A DNA stretch of 64,000 nt from Porphyrobacter sp. ULC335 (lineage in GTDB: Bacteria; Pseudomonadota; Alphaproteobacteria; Sphingomonadales; Sphingomonadaceae), in NCBI RefSeq assembly GCF_025917005.1, contig NZ_CP078091.1, forward strand, positions 868,001 through 932,000. The letters run 5' to 3'. The notes beneath the pieces were generated by a model. It saw only the letters and a program-made list of their open reading frames with translations. It made no database searches and had not been told where the DNA came from. Shown here one piece after another: positions 1-8,939 of the stretch (positions within the stretch are counted from its first letter, which is position 1; every line of letters starts with the position of its first letter). The position numbers were made by a program, and so were the translations under genes.

Positions 1-1
1 C

Positions 2-409
2 CGCCAGTTCAACGAGCTGCGCATCGCAATCGAGCCCATGGCGGCGGCTCTGGCGGCGCGGGCGGCAGATGCGCAAGGGATTGCGGCGGTCGAGGAAGGC
101 TACAATCGCATGGTCGCAGCCGAAGCAGGCGACGACGATCCTCTGGAAGCCGACATCGCATTCCACATCGCCATTCTGGAGGCGTCCGCCAACCCCTTCT
201 ACGCCCAGTTCCGCGATGTCGTCACGACCGCGCTGCGCACGTCGATCCGCTTCACCAACCGCTTCAAGGGACGGACCGCCAGCCTGCCGCAACACCGCGC
301 CGTGCTGACTGCCATCGAAGCACGTGATCCCGAACAGGCGCGCGCGGCGATGCTCGTCCTGATCGAGGACGTGATGGCGCTGATTGCTGACGCTGAACGC
401 GCCGCCTGA
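2..409 (+). CDS. GntR-family regulator, FCD ligand-binding domain (5' truncated)
   Basis: Only the C-terminal part is present; the frame is open from base 2, so the winged-helix DNA-binding domain lies outside the window. The helical FCD domain is recognisable from the acidic EP start, the D-x-x-FH motif (DIAFH near residue 55) and the later QH motif followed by a DPEQARAAM segment. In this family the Asp and His residues hold a metal and a small carboxylate or sugar-acid effector. The gene converges on the importer operon with 7 bp between stop codons, so it is probably the local regulator of the neighbouring sugar genes. The domain call is secure; the effector is unknown. Confidence 0.85.
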   Translation, partial: RQFNELRIAIEPMAAALAARAADAQGIAAVEEGYNRMVAAEAGDDDPLEADIAFHIAILEASANPFYAQFRDVVTTALRTSIRFTNRFKGRTASLPQHRAVLTAIEARDPEQARAAMLVLIEDVMALIADAERAA

Positions 410-416
410 GCGCCGC

Positions 417-1721
417 TCACATCATCTGCGCGTAAAGCCGGTTTACCCGCCGCTCGGCATCCTTGAGTGCGGTCTCGACCGGTTTTGTGCCGGTGATCGC
501 CGCTTCCAGCTCTTCGCCGATCAGGCCCTGCACCGCGCTTTGGCGTTCGACATAGCCGGGCAGCTGCTTGCCCGTGCGGGCGAGGGCGGCGATGTCCTCA
601 CGGTGCGGCAGGGCGCGGAATGCGGCGCGATCCAGCACTGCGGCAAAGGCCGGAAGCTGCCCGGTGCGTGACCAGTCATAACTGTAACGTGACAGGAAGG
701 CGAGGAACCGCGCCATCGCCGCCCGCTCGGCAGCGCTGCGTTCCGCCGCAGGGACGACCCAGGCATGCCCGTCGACAAAGGGCGCCGCTGTGCCCCATAA
801 CTGCGGGAAGGGGGCCACGGCATAGTGACCCTTCAGCGGGGAGCCATCACGGGCCGCCTCGGCATCATAAGGCCCGAGCATCCACGTGCCGACCGGAAAG
901 ATCCCGCCCTTGCCTTGCGTGAAGGCGGCAGTCGCAGCGGGGAAGTCCTGATCGGTGGTGGTGAGGCCTTCTGCATTGAGTTGCCGCATCAGGGTGACAA
1001 TCGCGCGCGCCTCAGGGGTGTCGAGGCGGATGTGGCGATCATCGGGGTAGATCGGCGCGTCCTGCGCGAGCAGGTAGGTGTACAGGAAGGCGACCGTAAA
1101 ATCGGGGGCGCTCACCTGCGCTTGAATGAGGTAGGGCTTGCCGGTCCGCTCCTTGAACTGGCGGGCATGGGCCAGCAATTCTTCAGGTGAGGCGGGAAGC
1201 ACCGGCTTGCCATCGTGCATCAGCCCGGCCTGTGCCATCAGTTCGGTGTTGATGTGGAACAGGCGGCCGATGGTATCCCACGGCATACCATAGAGGCGCC
1301 CTTCCTTTTCCACTCCCGCCCGCGCCGCCGGGGTGAAGCCGGTCGGATCGATCTTCGCTTGCGCCAGCAGCGGCTCGACCGGCTCGATCAGTCCGCGGCT
1401 CGAATAGTCCGAAATCACCGACTGGTGCATGGTGACAAGGTCGGGCGGATCGCCTGCCGCCATTTGCGCGGCCAGCTGCGGATAGCCCGGCCATGCAACG
1501 ACGTTGACCTTCAAGCGGATGTCCGGGTTCTCGGCCTCGAAACGGTTGATCAGCGTGGTGAGGATGCCACATTCCGTTTCGGCCTGCGCCACCTCGGTAC
1601 TGTTGCCATAGACCGCACCGCACTCGCCGAAGAAGCGCTGGACCACGATCGTCGGGCGGTCATCGGGCGCGGAGCATCCTGCGAGGAGAACCGTCAGCGC
1701 CAGAGCAGCAAAGCACCTCAT
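417..1721 (-). CDS. Extracellular solute-binding lipoprotein of a sugar ABC importer
   Basis: A family 1 solute-binding protein of 434 residues, the usual length. It starts with a lipoprotein signal (hydrophobic stretch then LLAGC, Cys near residue 16), so it should be membrane-anchored in the periplasm and pass sugar to the permeases encoded just upstream. Family-like segments include an ENPDI-type stretch, a GxxYGMPWD segment and a late GTWMLGPYD segment. Its ATG overlaps the stop of the permease gene by 4 nt. It is the last of four coupled genes; binding proteins usually come first. The substrate cannot be read from sequence, but the GH43 neighbour suggests an arabino- or xylo-oligosaccharide. 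Confidence 0.9.
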   Translation of the reverse strand: MRCFAALALTVLLAGCSAPDDRPTIVVQRFFGECGAVYGNSTEVAQAETECGILTTLINRFEAENPDIRLKVNVVAWPGYPQLAAQMAAGDPPDLVTMHQSVISDYSSRGLIEPVEPLLAQAKIDPTGFTPAARAGVEKEGRLYGMPWDTIGRLFHINTELMAQAGLMHDGKPVLPASPEELLAHARQFKERTGKPYLIQAQVSAPDFTVAFLYTYLLAQDAPIYPDDRHIRLDTPEARAIVTLMRQLNAEGLTTTDQDFPAATAAFTQGKGGIFPVGTWMLGPYDAEAARDGSPLKGHYAVAPFPQLWGTAAPFVDGHAWVVPAAERSAAERAAMARFLAFLSRYSYDWSRTGQLPAFAAVLDRAAFRALPHREDIAALARTGKQLPGYVERQSAVQGLIGEELEAAITGTKPVETALKDAERRVNRLYAQMM

Positions 1722-2542
1722 CGCACTGCCGTCCCCGCCATGGCGCTCACGATCTGTTTCTGGAACGCGATGTAGACGACGAGGATCGGGATCGAGGCGA
1801 ACACCGCCTGCGCCATCAGGAACCCCAGCCCGCTGGTCTGCGCATAGTTCATCTGCGCCGAGGCCAGCCCAACGGTGAGCGTGAAATAATCACTCGTCGT
1901 CGCCGAGATCAGCGGCCACCAGTAATCGTTCCACGAGGCGAGGAAGGTGAATACGCCCAGCGTCGCCTGCGCGGGAATGGTGAGCGGCAGCAGTACTTTC
2001 CAGAACAGCGTGAACCGGCTCGCGCCGTCGAGCAGCGCGGCTTCGTCAAGCTCGGGCGGGATGGCGCGGAAATACTGCGTCATGAAGAACACGCCGAACG
2101 ATCCGGTAAGGCTCGGCAGGATCAGCCCGGGGTAGGAATTGTGCAGGCCGAGCCACGCGAATAGCTGGTGGCGCGGAAGGATCACGGCTTGCTCCGGCAC
2201 AGCGAGCCCCAGCAGCACCATCACGAAGAGCGTGCGGCGGAAAGGGAATTCAAGCCGCGCGAAACCGTATCCGGCGAGGCTAGAGAGAACCAGCACGCCG
2301 ATGGTTGCTCCGGTTGAAACGATCAGGCTGTTGACCAGCCAGCGCGTCGTCAACGATCCGGCGAAGATCGCCTGGTAGTTCTCGAGCGTCCATGGCGGGG
2401 CGAAGGCTGATCCGCTGTTGGCCATCAGCGCCGCGTTGCTCTTGAAGGACAGGAGCAGCGTCCACAGCATCGGCATCAGCATGATTGCGGCGCCGATCAG
2501 CAGCAGGGCCGTGACCAGCGGCGACAGGCGGTTCTGGCTCAT
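1718..2542 (-). CDS. Sugar ABC transporter permease, MalG type
   Basis: Inner-membrane permease of 274 residues with six predicted membrane helices and the binding-protein-dependent EAA loop (DEAALLDGASRFTLFWKVLLP, near residues 165-185, with E-A-A and the G at the expected spacing). The EAA loop docks on the ATPase. The short N-terminus before the first helix and the C-terminal QKQIVSAMAGTAVR tail are typical of MalG/CUT1 permeases. It overlaps the MalF-type gene upstream and the binding-protein gene downstream by 4 nt each, which suggests translational coupling. Confidence 0.92.
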   Translation of the reverse strand: MSQNRLSPLVTALLLIGAAIMLMPMLWTLLLSFKSNAALMANSGSAFAPPWTLENYQAIFAGSLTTRWLVNSLIVSTGATIGVLVLSSLAGYGFARLEFPFRRTLFVMVLLGLAVPEQAVILPRHQLFAWLGLHNSYPGLILPSLTGSFGVFFMTQYFRAIPPELDEAALLDGASRFTLFWKVLLPLTIPAQATLGVFTFLASWNDYWWPLISATTSDYFTLTVGLASAQMNYAQTSGLGFLMAQAVFASIPILVVYIAFQKQIVSAMAGTAVR

Positions 2543-3417
2543 GCGCGCTTGCCTTCATGGCGAGTGACGAGCCAGTATTGCAGCAGCGTCACGAGCAGGA
2601 TCATGCCGAACAAGAGCTCGGCGATGGCGGTTGCGTAGCCCAGCTCCCAGCGCCCGAAGGACACCTCGAAGATGTAGAGTACGATGGTGCGCGACGCCCC
2701 GCCCGGCCCGCCGCCGGTGAGCAATTGCGCCTGCCCGAAGATCTGCAACTGCGCGGCGGTCTGGAGCATCACGACCAGCAGAAGCGTGCGCCGGATCGAT
2801 GGCAGCGTGATGCGGCGGAACACCGTCCAGCGGCTCGCCCCGTCGAGCGCGGCGGCCTCGTAGATGTCGCCCGGCACCTGCTGCAAGCCGGCGAGAAACA
2901 GCATGATCGGAAAGCCGAGCGACCACCACAGCGTCGCCATCGCCAGCGCGGGGATCACCAGATCGGGATCGCTGAGGAATGGGATCGGCGGTTGTCCGGC
3001 AGCTTGCAGGCCCACTGCCACCAGCCCCGCATCAGGCGTCAGGATGAAGCGCCAGATCAGCGTCACGATCGTCACCGAGAGTACCAGCGAAGAGAAAAAC
3101 ACCCCGCGCAGCACAGCGGCAAGCCGTGTCGAGCGGTTTAGCGCCAAGGCCAACATCAGCGCGATCGCCGTCAGCGGCGGGACGATCAGCAGGGTCAGGG
3201 TCAACGTGTTCCAGAACGCCTGATGCAGCACCGGATCGCTCAGCGCCTGCGCATAATTGGCCAGCCCGATCCACTCGCGCCGTCCGAACAGGTCCGCGTT
3301 GTTGAAGCTGATGATGATCCCCATCAGCAGCGGCACGACGAGGATCGCGGCGTAGACCAGCAGGAACGGCCCGACGAAGGCATAGCCAACCAGCCCGTCA
3401 CGCCGGGCGCGGTTCAC
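2539..3417 (-). CDS. Sugar ABC transporter permease, MalF type
   Basis: Inner-membrane permease of 292 residues with about six membrane helices and an EAA loop (YEAAALDGASRW, about residue 190). It pairs with the MalG-type permease in the transport channel of a CUT1 importer. The start is GTG and shares a GTGA overlap with the ATPase stop codon. The Q-Q-V-P-x-D-I-Y-E-A segment and the final YWLVTRHEGKRA tail match the family. It is shorter than E. coli MalF because it lacks that protein's large periplasmic insertion, as is usual for this subfamily. Confidence 0.92.
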   Translation of the reverse strand: MNRARRDGLVGYAFVGPFLLVYAAILVVPLLMGIIISFNNADLFGRREWIGLANYAQALSDPVLHQAFWNTLTLTLLIVPPLTAIALMLALALNRSTRLAAVLRGVFFSSLVLSVTIVTLIWRFILTPDAGLVAVGLQAAGQPPIPFLSDPDLVIPALAMATLWWSLGFPIMLFLAGLQQVPGDIYEAAALDGASRWTVFRRITLPSIRRTLLLVVMLQTAAQLQIFGQAQLLTGGGPGGASRTIVLYIFEVSFGRWELGYATAIAELLFGMILLVTLLQYWLVTRHEGKRA

Positions 3418-4517
3418 GCGCTTGCCTCGGGGTGGTGGGCGGTGCCGTCCGCGGCAAAGACATGCGCCGCTGCGCCATTGATGGTGAGCATCACCGCATC
3501 GGCGGGGCGCACCGGGCTAAAGCCGGGGGCGCAGGCGATGATCTCGATCCCCTCTGCAAGACGGGTGTAGATGAAGGTGCGGTCGCCAAGGCGTTCAACC
3601 AATTCGACCGTGGCGGGAATTCCGCCATTGCCGGGCTCAGCGAGGCTGACGTGCTCGGGGCGCAGGCCGAGTTCGGCGCGCGTTCCCGGAGGCAACCCGT
3701 CAGCGCGAACGGCGGTAAGCACCTCGGCTCCGCCCGGCAGGCGCACCCGCACGCGGTCTCCTCCGCCCTCAACCACCTCCACCGGAAGCATCGCCATCGC
3801 AGGCGAGCCTACGAACCGCGCGACGAAGGCGTTGGCGGGGCGTGCATAGACTTCCGCCGGGGTGCCGACCTGTTGGATTTGCCGGTCATTGATCACAACA
3901 ATCCGGTCCGCGAGCGTCATCGCTTCGGCCTGATCGTGCGTCACCATGATCAGCGCCGCATCCACCCGGCTGCGCAGCTGCGCCAGCTCCACCCGCGTCC
4001 GGTTACGCAGCGCGGCATCGAGGTTCGACAGCGGTTCGTCGAGCAGGAACAGTCGCGGTTGCTTGACGATCGCCCGCCCGATCGCGACCCGCTGGCGCTG
4101 CCCGCCCGACATCTGCCCAGGCTTCTTGTCCAGCTGCCCCGCAATCTCGAGGATGTCCGCGGCCTGCGCGATCCGCCGGGTGATCTCGTCGCGCGGCACC
4201 TTCGCATTGACCAGCCCGAAGGCCATGTTTTCGCGCACGGTCATATGCGGGTAGAGCGCGTAGTGCTGGAACACCATTGCGATCCCGCGTGCACCCGGCG
4301 CCAGCCCGTCGATCCGCGCGCCATCAAGCCGAACTTCGCCCGCGTCGAGGCTTTCCAGCCCGGCAATGATCCGCAGCAAGGTTGATTTGCCGCTGCCCGA
4401 CGGGCCGAGGAAAGCGATGAACTCGCGCGGCGCAATGGTCAGCGAGACTCCATCGAGCACCCTGGTGTCGCCGTAGGACTTGCAGACCTCGATCAGCTCC
4501 AGACCGGACAAGGACAT
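3414..4517 (-). CDS. Sugar ABC transporter ATPase, UgpC/MalK type
   Basis: ABC ATPase of about 367 residues with Walker A (GPSGSGKST), Q-loop (VFQHYALYPHMTV), signature (MSGGQRQR), Walker B (LFLLDEPLSNLD) and H-loop (MVTHDQ), then a C-terminal TOBE/OB regulatory region of about 130 residues as in MalK and UgpC. It powers the importer encoded downstream. The ATG at 4517 is chosen because the reading begins MSLSGLELIEV just before the first beta strand; a TTG three codons upstream (4526) is an alternative, and the GAGGGG ribosome site lies unusually close to the ATG. First gene of the operon; a candidate operator lies 30 bp upstream. Confidence 0.92.
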   Translation of the reverse strand: MSLSGLELIEVCKSYGDTRVLDGVSLTIAPREFIAFLGPSGSGKSTLLRIIAGLESLDAGEVRLDGARIDGLAPGARGIAMVFQHYALYPHMTVRENMAFGLVNAKVPRDEITRRIAQAADILEIAGQLDKKPGQMSGGQRQRVAIGRAIVKQPRLFLLDEPLSNLDAALRNRTRVELAQLRSRVDAALIMVTHDQAEAMTLADRIVVINDRQIQQVGTPAEVYARPANAFVARFVGSPAMAMLPVEVVEGGGDRVRVRLPGGAEVLTAVRADGLPPGTRAELGLRPEHVSLAEPGNGGIPATVELVERLGDRTFIYTRLAEGIEIIACAPGFSPVRPADAVMLTINGAAAHVFAADGTAHHPEASA

Positions 4518-4546
4518 CCCCCTCAACAGTTTACGACTTATATATC

Positions 4547-4559
4547 GTATTTATCATAC
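4547..4559. promoter_or_regulatory. Candidate operator, importer promoter
   Basis: The sequence GTATTTATCATAC has matching ends (GTAT and ATAC) and lies in an AT-rich patch just upstream of the importer operon. Eleven of twelve bases (TATTTATCATAC) recur at 5447-5458 in the promoter region of the dioxygenase and GH43 genes. FCD-type GntR proteins bind short dyads of this kind (GTAT-like half sites), so both may be bound by the regulator at the left edge. This is inference from position and repetition. Confidence 0.45.
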
Positions 4560-4598
4560 TTAATGCATAAAGCCTTGCGGGTCAACGCAGCCCGCACA

Positions 4599-5435
4599 TC
4601 AATAGACCGGCGCAAGCAGGCCTTCGATAACATGGTGTTGAACAACCGGCTCGATCCGATCAACCACTCGGGCCGGCAAGTGATCGCGCACCTGCGGCGG
4701 CAGGCTGGCCAGATAGGCCGCGGTCGCCTGAAGATCGTGATGTGCGCCGTTGGTCGCATCCGGCGCATCCACACCGATCACCAGCACCGGGCGCGGCTCG
4801 TCCGAACGATTGGCGGTGCCGCGATGCACCGTCAGGGCCGAACGCGCGGAGATGTCGCCGCGCTTGGGCAGCTTCTTCACCGCCCGCGCTTCGTAGCGCG
4901 GCCACAGCGCTTGCGGCGGGAACATCCCGCGCGGGCAGCCTGCGAAATCATCCCACTGCGTGCCCGGCGCTATCTCGAATGGCCCGTGCTCCGGCCTTGT
5001 GTCGATGGTGGTGAGGTTGAAGGCGAGCGAGTTCAGCCGCCGTCCTGTTGTGGTCGCCTCCGGCACGGCAAAATCGCGGTGCCAGGGCTGATCGGCGGCG
5101 CCGGGGAAGGGGATGTCGAAGCCGACCTCGATGATGCGGTATTCGTGGCCCAGCACAGCTTCGCACACCGCCACAAACCACGGGTGCGCGGCGATGGCGG
5201 AAAAGCCGGAAACCCGCTCGGGCTGGATTTCGATATACCAGCGCTCCGGCCCGCGCGGCAGCGCGCCGCCGGGCACGTCGCGCATCTCGGCGAATATCGC
5301 CATGATTTCCGCATGAAGCGTGTCGGCAAAGCACGGATCGAAGGCTCCGGGCAGGCTGATGATACCCTCGCCATACAGGCCGCCCATGATATCCCCGGCA
5401 TCATAGCAGCCAGGAGCGTCGAAAGCGCTTGCCAT
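4599..5435 (-). CDS. Phytanoyl-CoA dioxygenase (PhyH)-family Fe(II)/2-oxoglutarate enzyme
   Basis: A 278-residue protein with the PhyH iron triad: His119 and Asp121 in WHRDF, and His204 in VHRGTANRS, followed by Arg215 that could hold 2-oxoglutarate. Enzymes of this family hydroxylate or otherwise oxidise small molecules in the cytoplasm. The ATG at 5435 is preferred: it has an AGGGACAGG ribosome site, and the longer reading upstream would run through the promoter region. It lies downstream of the GH43 promoter on the opposite strand and upstream of the importer, so it probably acts on the imported compound or a derived aglycone. Substrate unknown. Confidence 0.85.
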   Translation of the reverse strand: MASAFDAPGCYDAGDIMGGLYGEGIISLPGAFDPCFADTLHAEIMAIFAEMRDVPGGALPRGPERWYIEIQPERVSGFSAIAAHPWFVAVCEAVLGHEYRIIEVGFDIPFPGAADQPWHRDFAVPEATTTGRRLNSLAFNLTTIDTRPEHGPFEIAPGTQWDDFAGCPRGMFPPQALWPRYEARAVKKLPKRGDISARSALTVHRGTANRSDEPRPVLVIGVDAPDATNGAHHDLQATAAYLASLPPQVRDHLPARVVDRIEPVVQHHVIEGLLAPVY

Positions 5436-5446
5436 TGCCTGTCCCT

Positions 5447-5458
5447 TATTTATCTTAC
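5447..5458. promoter_or_regulatory. Candidate operator, dioxygenase/GH43 divergent promoter
   Basis: TATTTATCTTAC, one base different from the 12-bp core at 4548-4559. It lies 12 bp upstream of the dioxygenase start and 57 bp upstream of the GH43 start, in an AT-rich divergent promoter. The shared sequence suggests that one regulator controls the importer, the dioxygenase and the glycosidase. Confidence 0.45.
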
Positions 5459-5514
5459 AAATAACATTTATCACCGGACTCCGGCCTTGGCGAGGGGCCA
5501 ATCGAGAGAGGCAT

Positions 5515-6924
5515 ATGCACAGCACCACCACCCCCACCATCCCGACTTTCGAAGTCGATGCGGTTGCAGAAGGCATTGCCACGCGCTTTACCGTGCAACT
5601 GGGTGATCAGAGCCATTCCTATCGGCTGCCGACCGGCCAGCATAATCACTACGCGGTGTTCTTCAGCGAACTGGCGCGCGATTTCGGCACGCGCCCGCCG
5701 ACTGGTCACAAGCCGGTGTCGATCGATGGCCCCGAACCGGACTGGCGTCCGCTGATCCTTGATAACCTCAGCCCGCGCACGACGGCGGGCTATGGCGATC
5801 CTGCCGTGCTCAAGACCGACGAGGGTTATTTCCTTGTCGCCACCTCAAATGATGCGCCCGATGCTTTCCCGATCCTGCATTCCGACGATCTGGAAAGCTG
5901 GACCCATCGCGGCTTCGTGTTTCCCGAAGGCGAGGCGCCCGAATGGACCGCGCATGGCCGCACGGTGGGCGATTACTGGGCCCCGGAAATGGCCAAGTGC
6001 GGCGACGAGTACTGGCTGGTCTACACCGCGCGCCAACGCTCCAACGCGCTTGCCATCGGTCTGGCGAAGGCGCCCCATCCGACAGGTCCTTGGACCGATA
6101 TCGGCCATCCGCTAGTCAGCGGCTTTGCGATCAACACCACCAATTATCCCGATGATCCCAGCCAGCCGATGCTGAGCGGCGGGGTGATCGATTCGCACAT
6201 CTTCATCGACGCCAATGGCGAACGCTATCTGTTCTGGAAGCGCGACACCAACGGGGTCTGGCCGCGCCCGCTCGCCGGGTTGCTGCGGCGACGCCCGGAA
6301 CTGGTCGACCGCCTGTTCGATCGCAAGGAAGACCGGCTGATCGCCCGTTTCGCGGCGGCCGTCCAGCCGTGGGCCAACACCCGACGCCCAATGGAACGCT
6401 TCTTCCTGATGCAGCCGATGATCGAAGCCGTGCTGGACCACTGGGAGCAGGTGAAATCGGTTCTGGGCGAAGTCGATGAAGCCGCCTTCATCGTCGATGC
6501 CATGAGCACACCCATTCACGCCCAGCGGTTGGACGAGGACGGCAATCTGATTGGCACCGACACAATCGTGCTGACCAATGACCAGCAATGGGAAGGGCAC
6601 CTTATCGAAGGCCCGTGGGTGACGTTGCAGGAAGGGCGGTACTGGCTGTTCTATGCGGGCAATGATTTCGGCACGCCGGCCTATGGCATCGGCGTTGCGG
6701 TCGCCGACCACCCGCTCGGCCCCTATGTGAAGCAGGATGGGCCGCTGCTGAAGTCGGTCAAGTCGTGGTGGGCGCCCGGCCATGCCTCCGTCGCACCGGG
6801 GCTGGACGATCAGCCGCAACTGTTCTTCCATGCGTTTTTCCCGGGAACCGGGGGCTACAACGCGTTCCGCGCGCTGCTGACGACCCGGCTGGAGTTTGCG
6901 CGGGACAAGGTGACGATTTCATAG
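5515..6924 (+). CDS. Glycoside hydrolase family 43 protein
   Basis: A 469-residue five-bladed propeller enzyme of the GH43 (arabinan/xylan side-chain) type. The three acidic catalytic positions are visible: Asp94 in YGDPAVL (general base), Asp226 in [11 protein letters not shown] (pKa modulator) and Glu365 in LIEGPWV (general acid). No signal peptide is seen, so it should cleave imported oligosaccharides in the cytoplasm. The start has a GAGAGAGG ribosome site. Residues of roughly 249-325 form a charged helical insert (several Arg-rich turns, then MERFF...[13 protein letters not shown]) that interrupts the propeller and is not usual for the family. Fits the adjacent ABC importer as the intracellular hydrolase. 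Sugar specificity is not clear. Confidence 0.88.
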   Translation: MHSTTTPTIPTFEVDAVAEGIATRFTVQLGDQSHSYRLPTGQHNHYAVFFSELARDFGTRPPTGHKPVSIDGPEPDWRPLILDNLSPRTTAGYGDPAVLKTDEGYFLVATSNDAPDAFPILHSDDLESWTHRGFVFPEGEAPEWTAHGRTVGDYWAPEMAKCGDEYWLVYTARQRSNALAIGLAKAPHPTGPWTDIGHPLVSGFAINTTNYPDDPSQPMLSGGVIDSHIFIDANGERYLFWKRDTNGVWPRPLAGLLRRRPELVDRLFDRKEDRLIARFAAAVQPWANTRRPMERFFLMQPMIEAVLDHWEQVKSVLGEVDEAAFIVDAMSTPIHAQRLDEDGNLIGTDTIVLTNDQQWEGHLIEGPWVTLQEGRYWLFYAGNDFGTPAYGIGVAVADHPLGPYVKQDGPLLKSVKSWWAPGHASVAPGLDDQPQLFFHAFFPGTGGYNAFRALLTTRLEFARDKVTIS

Positions 6925-7061
6925 TCCGGTGATGACCAGGACGGGGGCGCAGATGGCGCATCCTTGCCTCACCGCAAGCACCTGATCGCTATGGTCGTGT
7001 CATGTACCAGTTCAAGAGTGCGCTGGCATAGCTCCTGACGCTTGATACGCTGCTTCCCGCG

Positions 7062-7592
7062 ATGCGAGTGTCCGTTCTCAGTCTGCTGATGGCCTTTGCC
7101 GTGCTTGTTGCCATGCTGATCGGCGAACAGGTCAAGGGATGCGTCGTCGTCCGGCCGCTGGTGGATGACGTGCATTACGCCATCAAGCACTACCGCGCGC
7201 GCGATCTGCCTTGGTACCTGCATGATCCTGAAAGCCTCGATATTCCCGATCCTGACACAGGCATCCGGCCGCTCATGACGGCGCTGATCTGGGAGAAGCA
7301 CAAGCATTTCAGAAAACTGCTCAGCTCCGGCGCGGATCCGGATTTGACCGATCAGGTGGGGAACACGGCGCTGCACATTGCCGCGCAGATCAACGAGCCG
7401 GGCCTTGTTCTCGAACTACTAGAGGCTGGCGCGGATCCGCTGATCCGGAACCAGCAGCAGCAAACCTTCCAGCCCTATCTGTTCATGGCCGATGAGAAGG
7501 TCCTGTCCGCTCGCACGCGCAAGGACAGGGCGGCCGTCCTTGCCTGGCTGGTCAAGAATGAAATCCCACTGGAGCTTTCACCAAAGCGATAG
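7062..7592 (+). CDS. Ankyrin-repeat protein with N-terminal membrane anchor
   Basis: A 176-residue protein: a hydrophobic N-terminus (residues 5-25, uncleaved anchor or signal) followed by two or three ankyrin repeats. The clearest are GIRPLMTALIWEKHKHFRKLL with SSGADPDLTD, and GNTALHIAAQ with LLEAGADPLIRN. Ankyrin repeats mediate protein contacts; here they should face the periplasm. No obvious operon partner; the next gene on this strand, a small lipoprotein, starts about 95 bp further on. Single-domain ankyrin proteins in bacteria are sometimes immunity or stress proteins, but nothing here proves that. Confidence 0.75.
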   Translation: MRVSVLSLLMAFAVLVAMLIGEQVKGCVVVRPLVDDVHYAIKHYRARDLPWYLHDPESLDIPDPDTGIRPLMTALIWEKHKHFRKLLSSGADPDLTDQVGNTALHIAAQINEPGLVLELLEAGADPLIRNQQQQTFQPYLFMADEKVLSARTRKDRAAVLAWLVKNEIPLELSPKR

Positions 7593-7687
7593 CGGCAGCT
7601 AGGGGGATCTCACCGAGAGCCTTGCGCACCAGTGTGCTGCTCCAGCGGGCTGACGATCAAGGTACAACACCGGGCAGGGGGGACGAA

Positions 7688-8023
7688 ATGTCGATGATAA
7701 GAGCTGGTGCCTTTGTCATGCTTTTGAGCGCAGGGCTTTGCGCATGTTCTGCGGACTCCGGCGTTGACGTGCGGGCGGAGGTGGAGCGTCGCATTGCGCC
7801 TGACATGGATGCTGCGCAAGCCATCAGCTCCTTGGAGCAGGCGGGCTTCATTTGTGTCGAAGAGCCGGGGTCACGCGGCGAGGTTCCGGACATTCGATGC
7901 AGTCGCTCGCGATCCCATCGGCTCATCGCGACCTGCGTTCAGCACGTCATTCTGCAGCGGCGCCCGGATTCGGCGGGGAGGTTGGCCGTCACCGTCCCGG
8001 AGCCCTTCTGCACTGGTCTATAA
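7688..8023 (+). CDS. Small putative lipoprotein, unknown function
   Basis: A 111-residue protein starting MSMIRAG with a hydrophobic signal ending LCAC, a plausible lipobox with Cys near residue 20. The mature part has four more cysteines (FICVEE, IRCSRS, ATCVQH, PFCTG) that could form two disulfides. The ATG at 7688 is chosen over an upstream start at 7622 because it follows an AGGGGGGACGAA ribosome site and directly gives the signal peptide. No family recognised. Confidence 0.6.
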   Translation: MSMIRAGAFVMLLSAGLCACSADSGVDVRAEVERRIAPDMDAAQAISSLEQAGFICVEEPGSRGEVPDIRCSRSRSHRLIATCVQHVILQRRPDSAGRLAVTVPEPFCTGL

Positions 8024-8072
8024 GCGATGCGGCGCGGCCGCCCGCCAGAGGCATGACGGCCGCAGTGTCGGG

Positions 8073-8900
8073 TCAGCGGTCTAACTCGAGATCGACCATA
8101 GGCGTCTCGCGCCCCTGCCCGTCGAGGACCCAGGTCAGGCGCTTTGAGTCGCCGTCAGCATCCTCTGTCCCATTGGTGGAGTTTATCCGGGCTGTGGTTG
8201 TCACGATGAAAGTTCCGCGCGCCAGATCGCCGAACTGCGCAGCCATGGCTTTGCGTTCATCACTGTCGGCGTCGGGATTTGACCCATTCAAAAGGCTGCG
8301 AAGCTGCGGAGACGCAAACCCGCCGCCGCGGACCTTTACGGTGTTGCCTTCCGCTCTCGCGATGTGGACAATCGGCATTGCCATCTGCGCTTGCGGTATC
8401 AGCGGAAATGCAAAGTCGCGGTCCAGTTGGCCGCGCATCTCGTACTCGACGTAAAATCTGCCGGGCCCTACGTATTGGACTTTCTTCCAGCCTGGGTGCC
8501 GTTCCAATTCTTTGGCAAGAGCGCGATTGGATTCCGGGCTGATTGGGTTGAATCCGACCAGCTCCGAGATGTACTTCCCCGCTTCTTCACTTTCCCCATT
8601 CTGGGCATCGAACCTTGCTTTTTCTTCGGCTGTTTCAGCGTCTGTGCAAGGCCGGGCGTCCATGCCGTCTCCGCTATCATCGTAGCAGCGCGCCATAGCA
8701 TCGTCCCAATCTTGAAGCCGTTCTTCGGGCATCAGAAACACCAGTTCTCCGGTGTAGCTGAAGAAAAAGCTGCCATCCTTGGCGATGTCGAGTTTCGAAT
8801 TGAACCGTCCGGGCAGAAAGAAGCATCCGGAAAGTGCGATGCAGAGCACGCACAGCACAGCGATCCTTTTCGCATGGTTCGCTAATACCTTATGCATCAT
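8073..8900 (-). CDS. Putative lipoprotein, unknown function
   Basis: A 275-residue protein with a lipoprotein signal (IALSGC, Cys about residue 26). The mature part begins with a beta-rich segment (FNSKLDIAKDGSFFFSYTGEL), then an acidic stretch with a Cys pair (MARCYDD and ARPCTDAE), and ends with a segment ending LTWVLDGQ. The start has a GAAGGAG ribosome site; two ATG codons are adjacent. The family could not be named. It converges on the small lipoprotein gene and is followed downstream on its own strand by nothing close; upstream, the DUF1176 gene ends about 40 bp before it, so the two may be co-transcribed. Confidence 0.65.
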   Translation of the reverse strand: MMHKVLANHAKRIAVLCVLCIALSGCFFLPGRFNSKLDIAKDGSFFFSYTGELVFLMPEERLQDWDDAMARCYDDSGDGMDARPCTDAETAEEKARFDAQNGESEEAGKYISELVGFNPISPESNRALAKELERHPGWKKVQYVGPGRFYVEYEMRGQLDRDFAFPLIPQAQMAMPIVHIARAEGNTVKVRGGGFASPQLRSLLNGSNPDADSDERKAMAAQFGDLARGTFIVTTTARINSTNGTEDADGDSKRLTWVLDGQGRETPMVDLELDR

Positions 8901-8939
8901 CGCCGTGCTCCTTCTGGTTCAATACTGTCTCTGGGCGCC

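Noticed and set aside
3432..4385. 317-codon open frame opposite the ABC ATPase
   Set aside because: Antisense shadow of a gene with full Walker and signature motifs.
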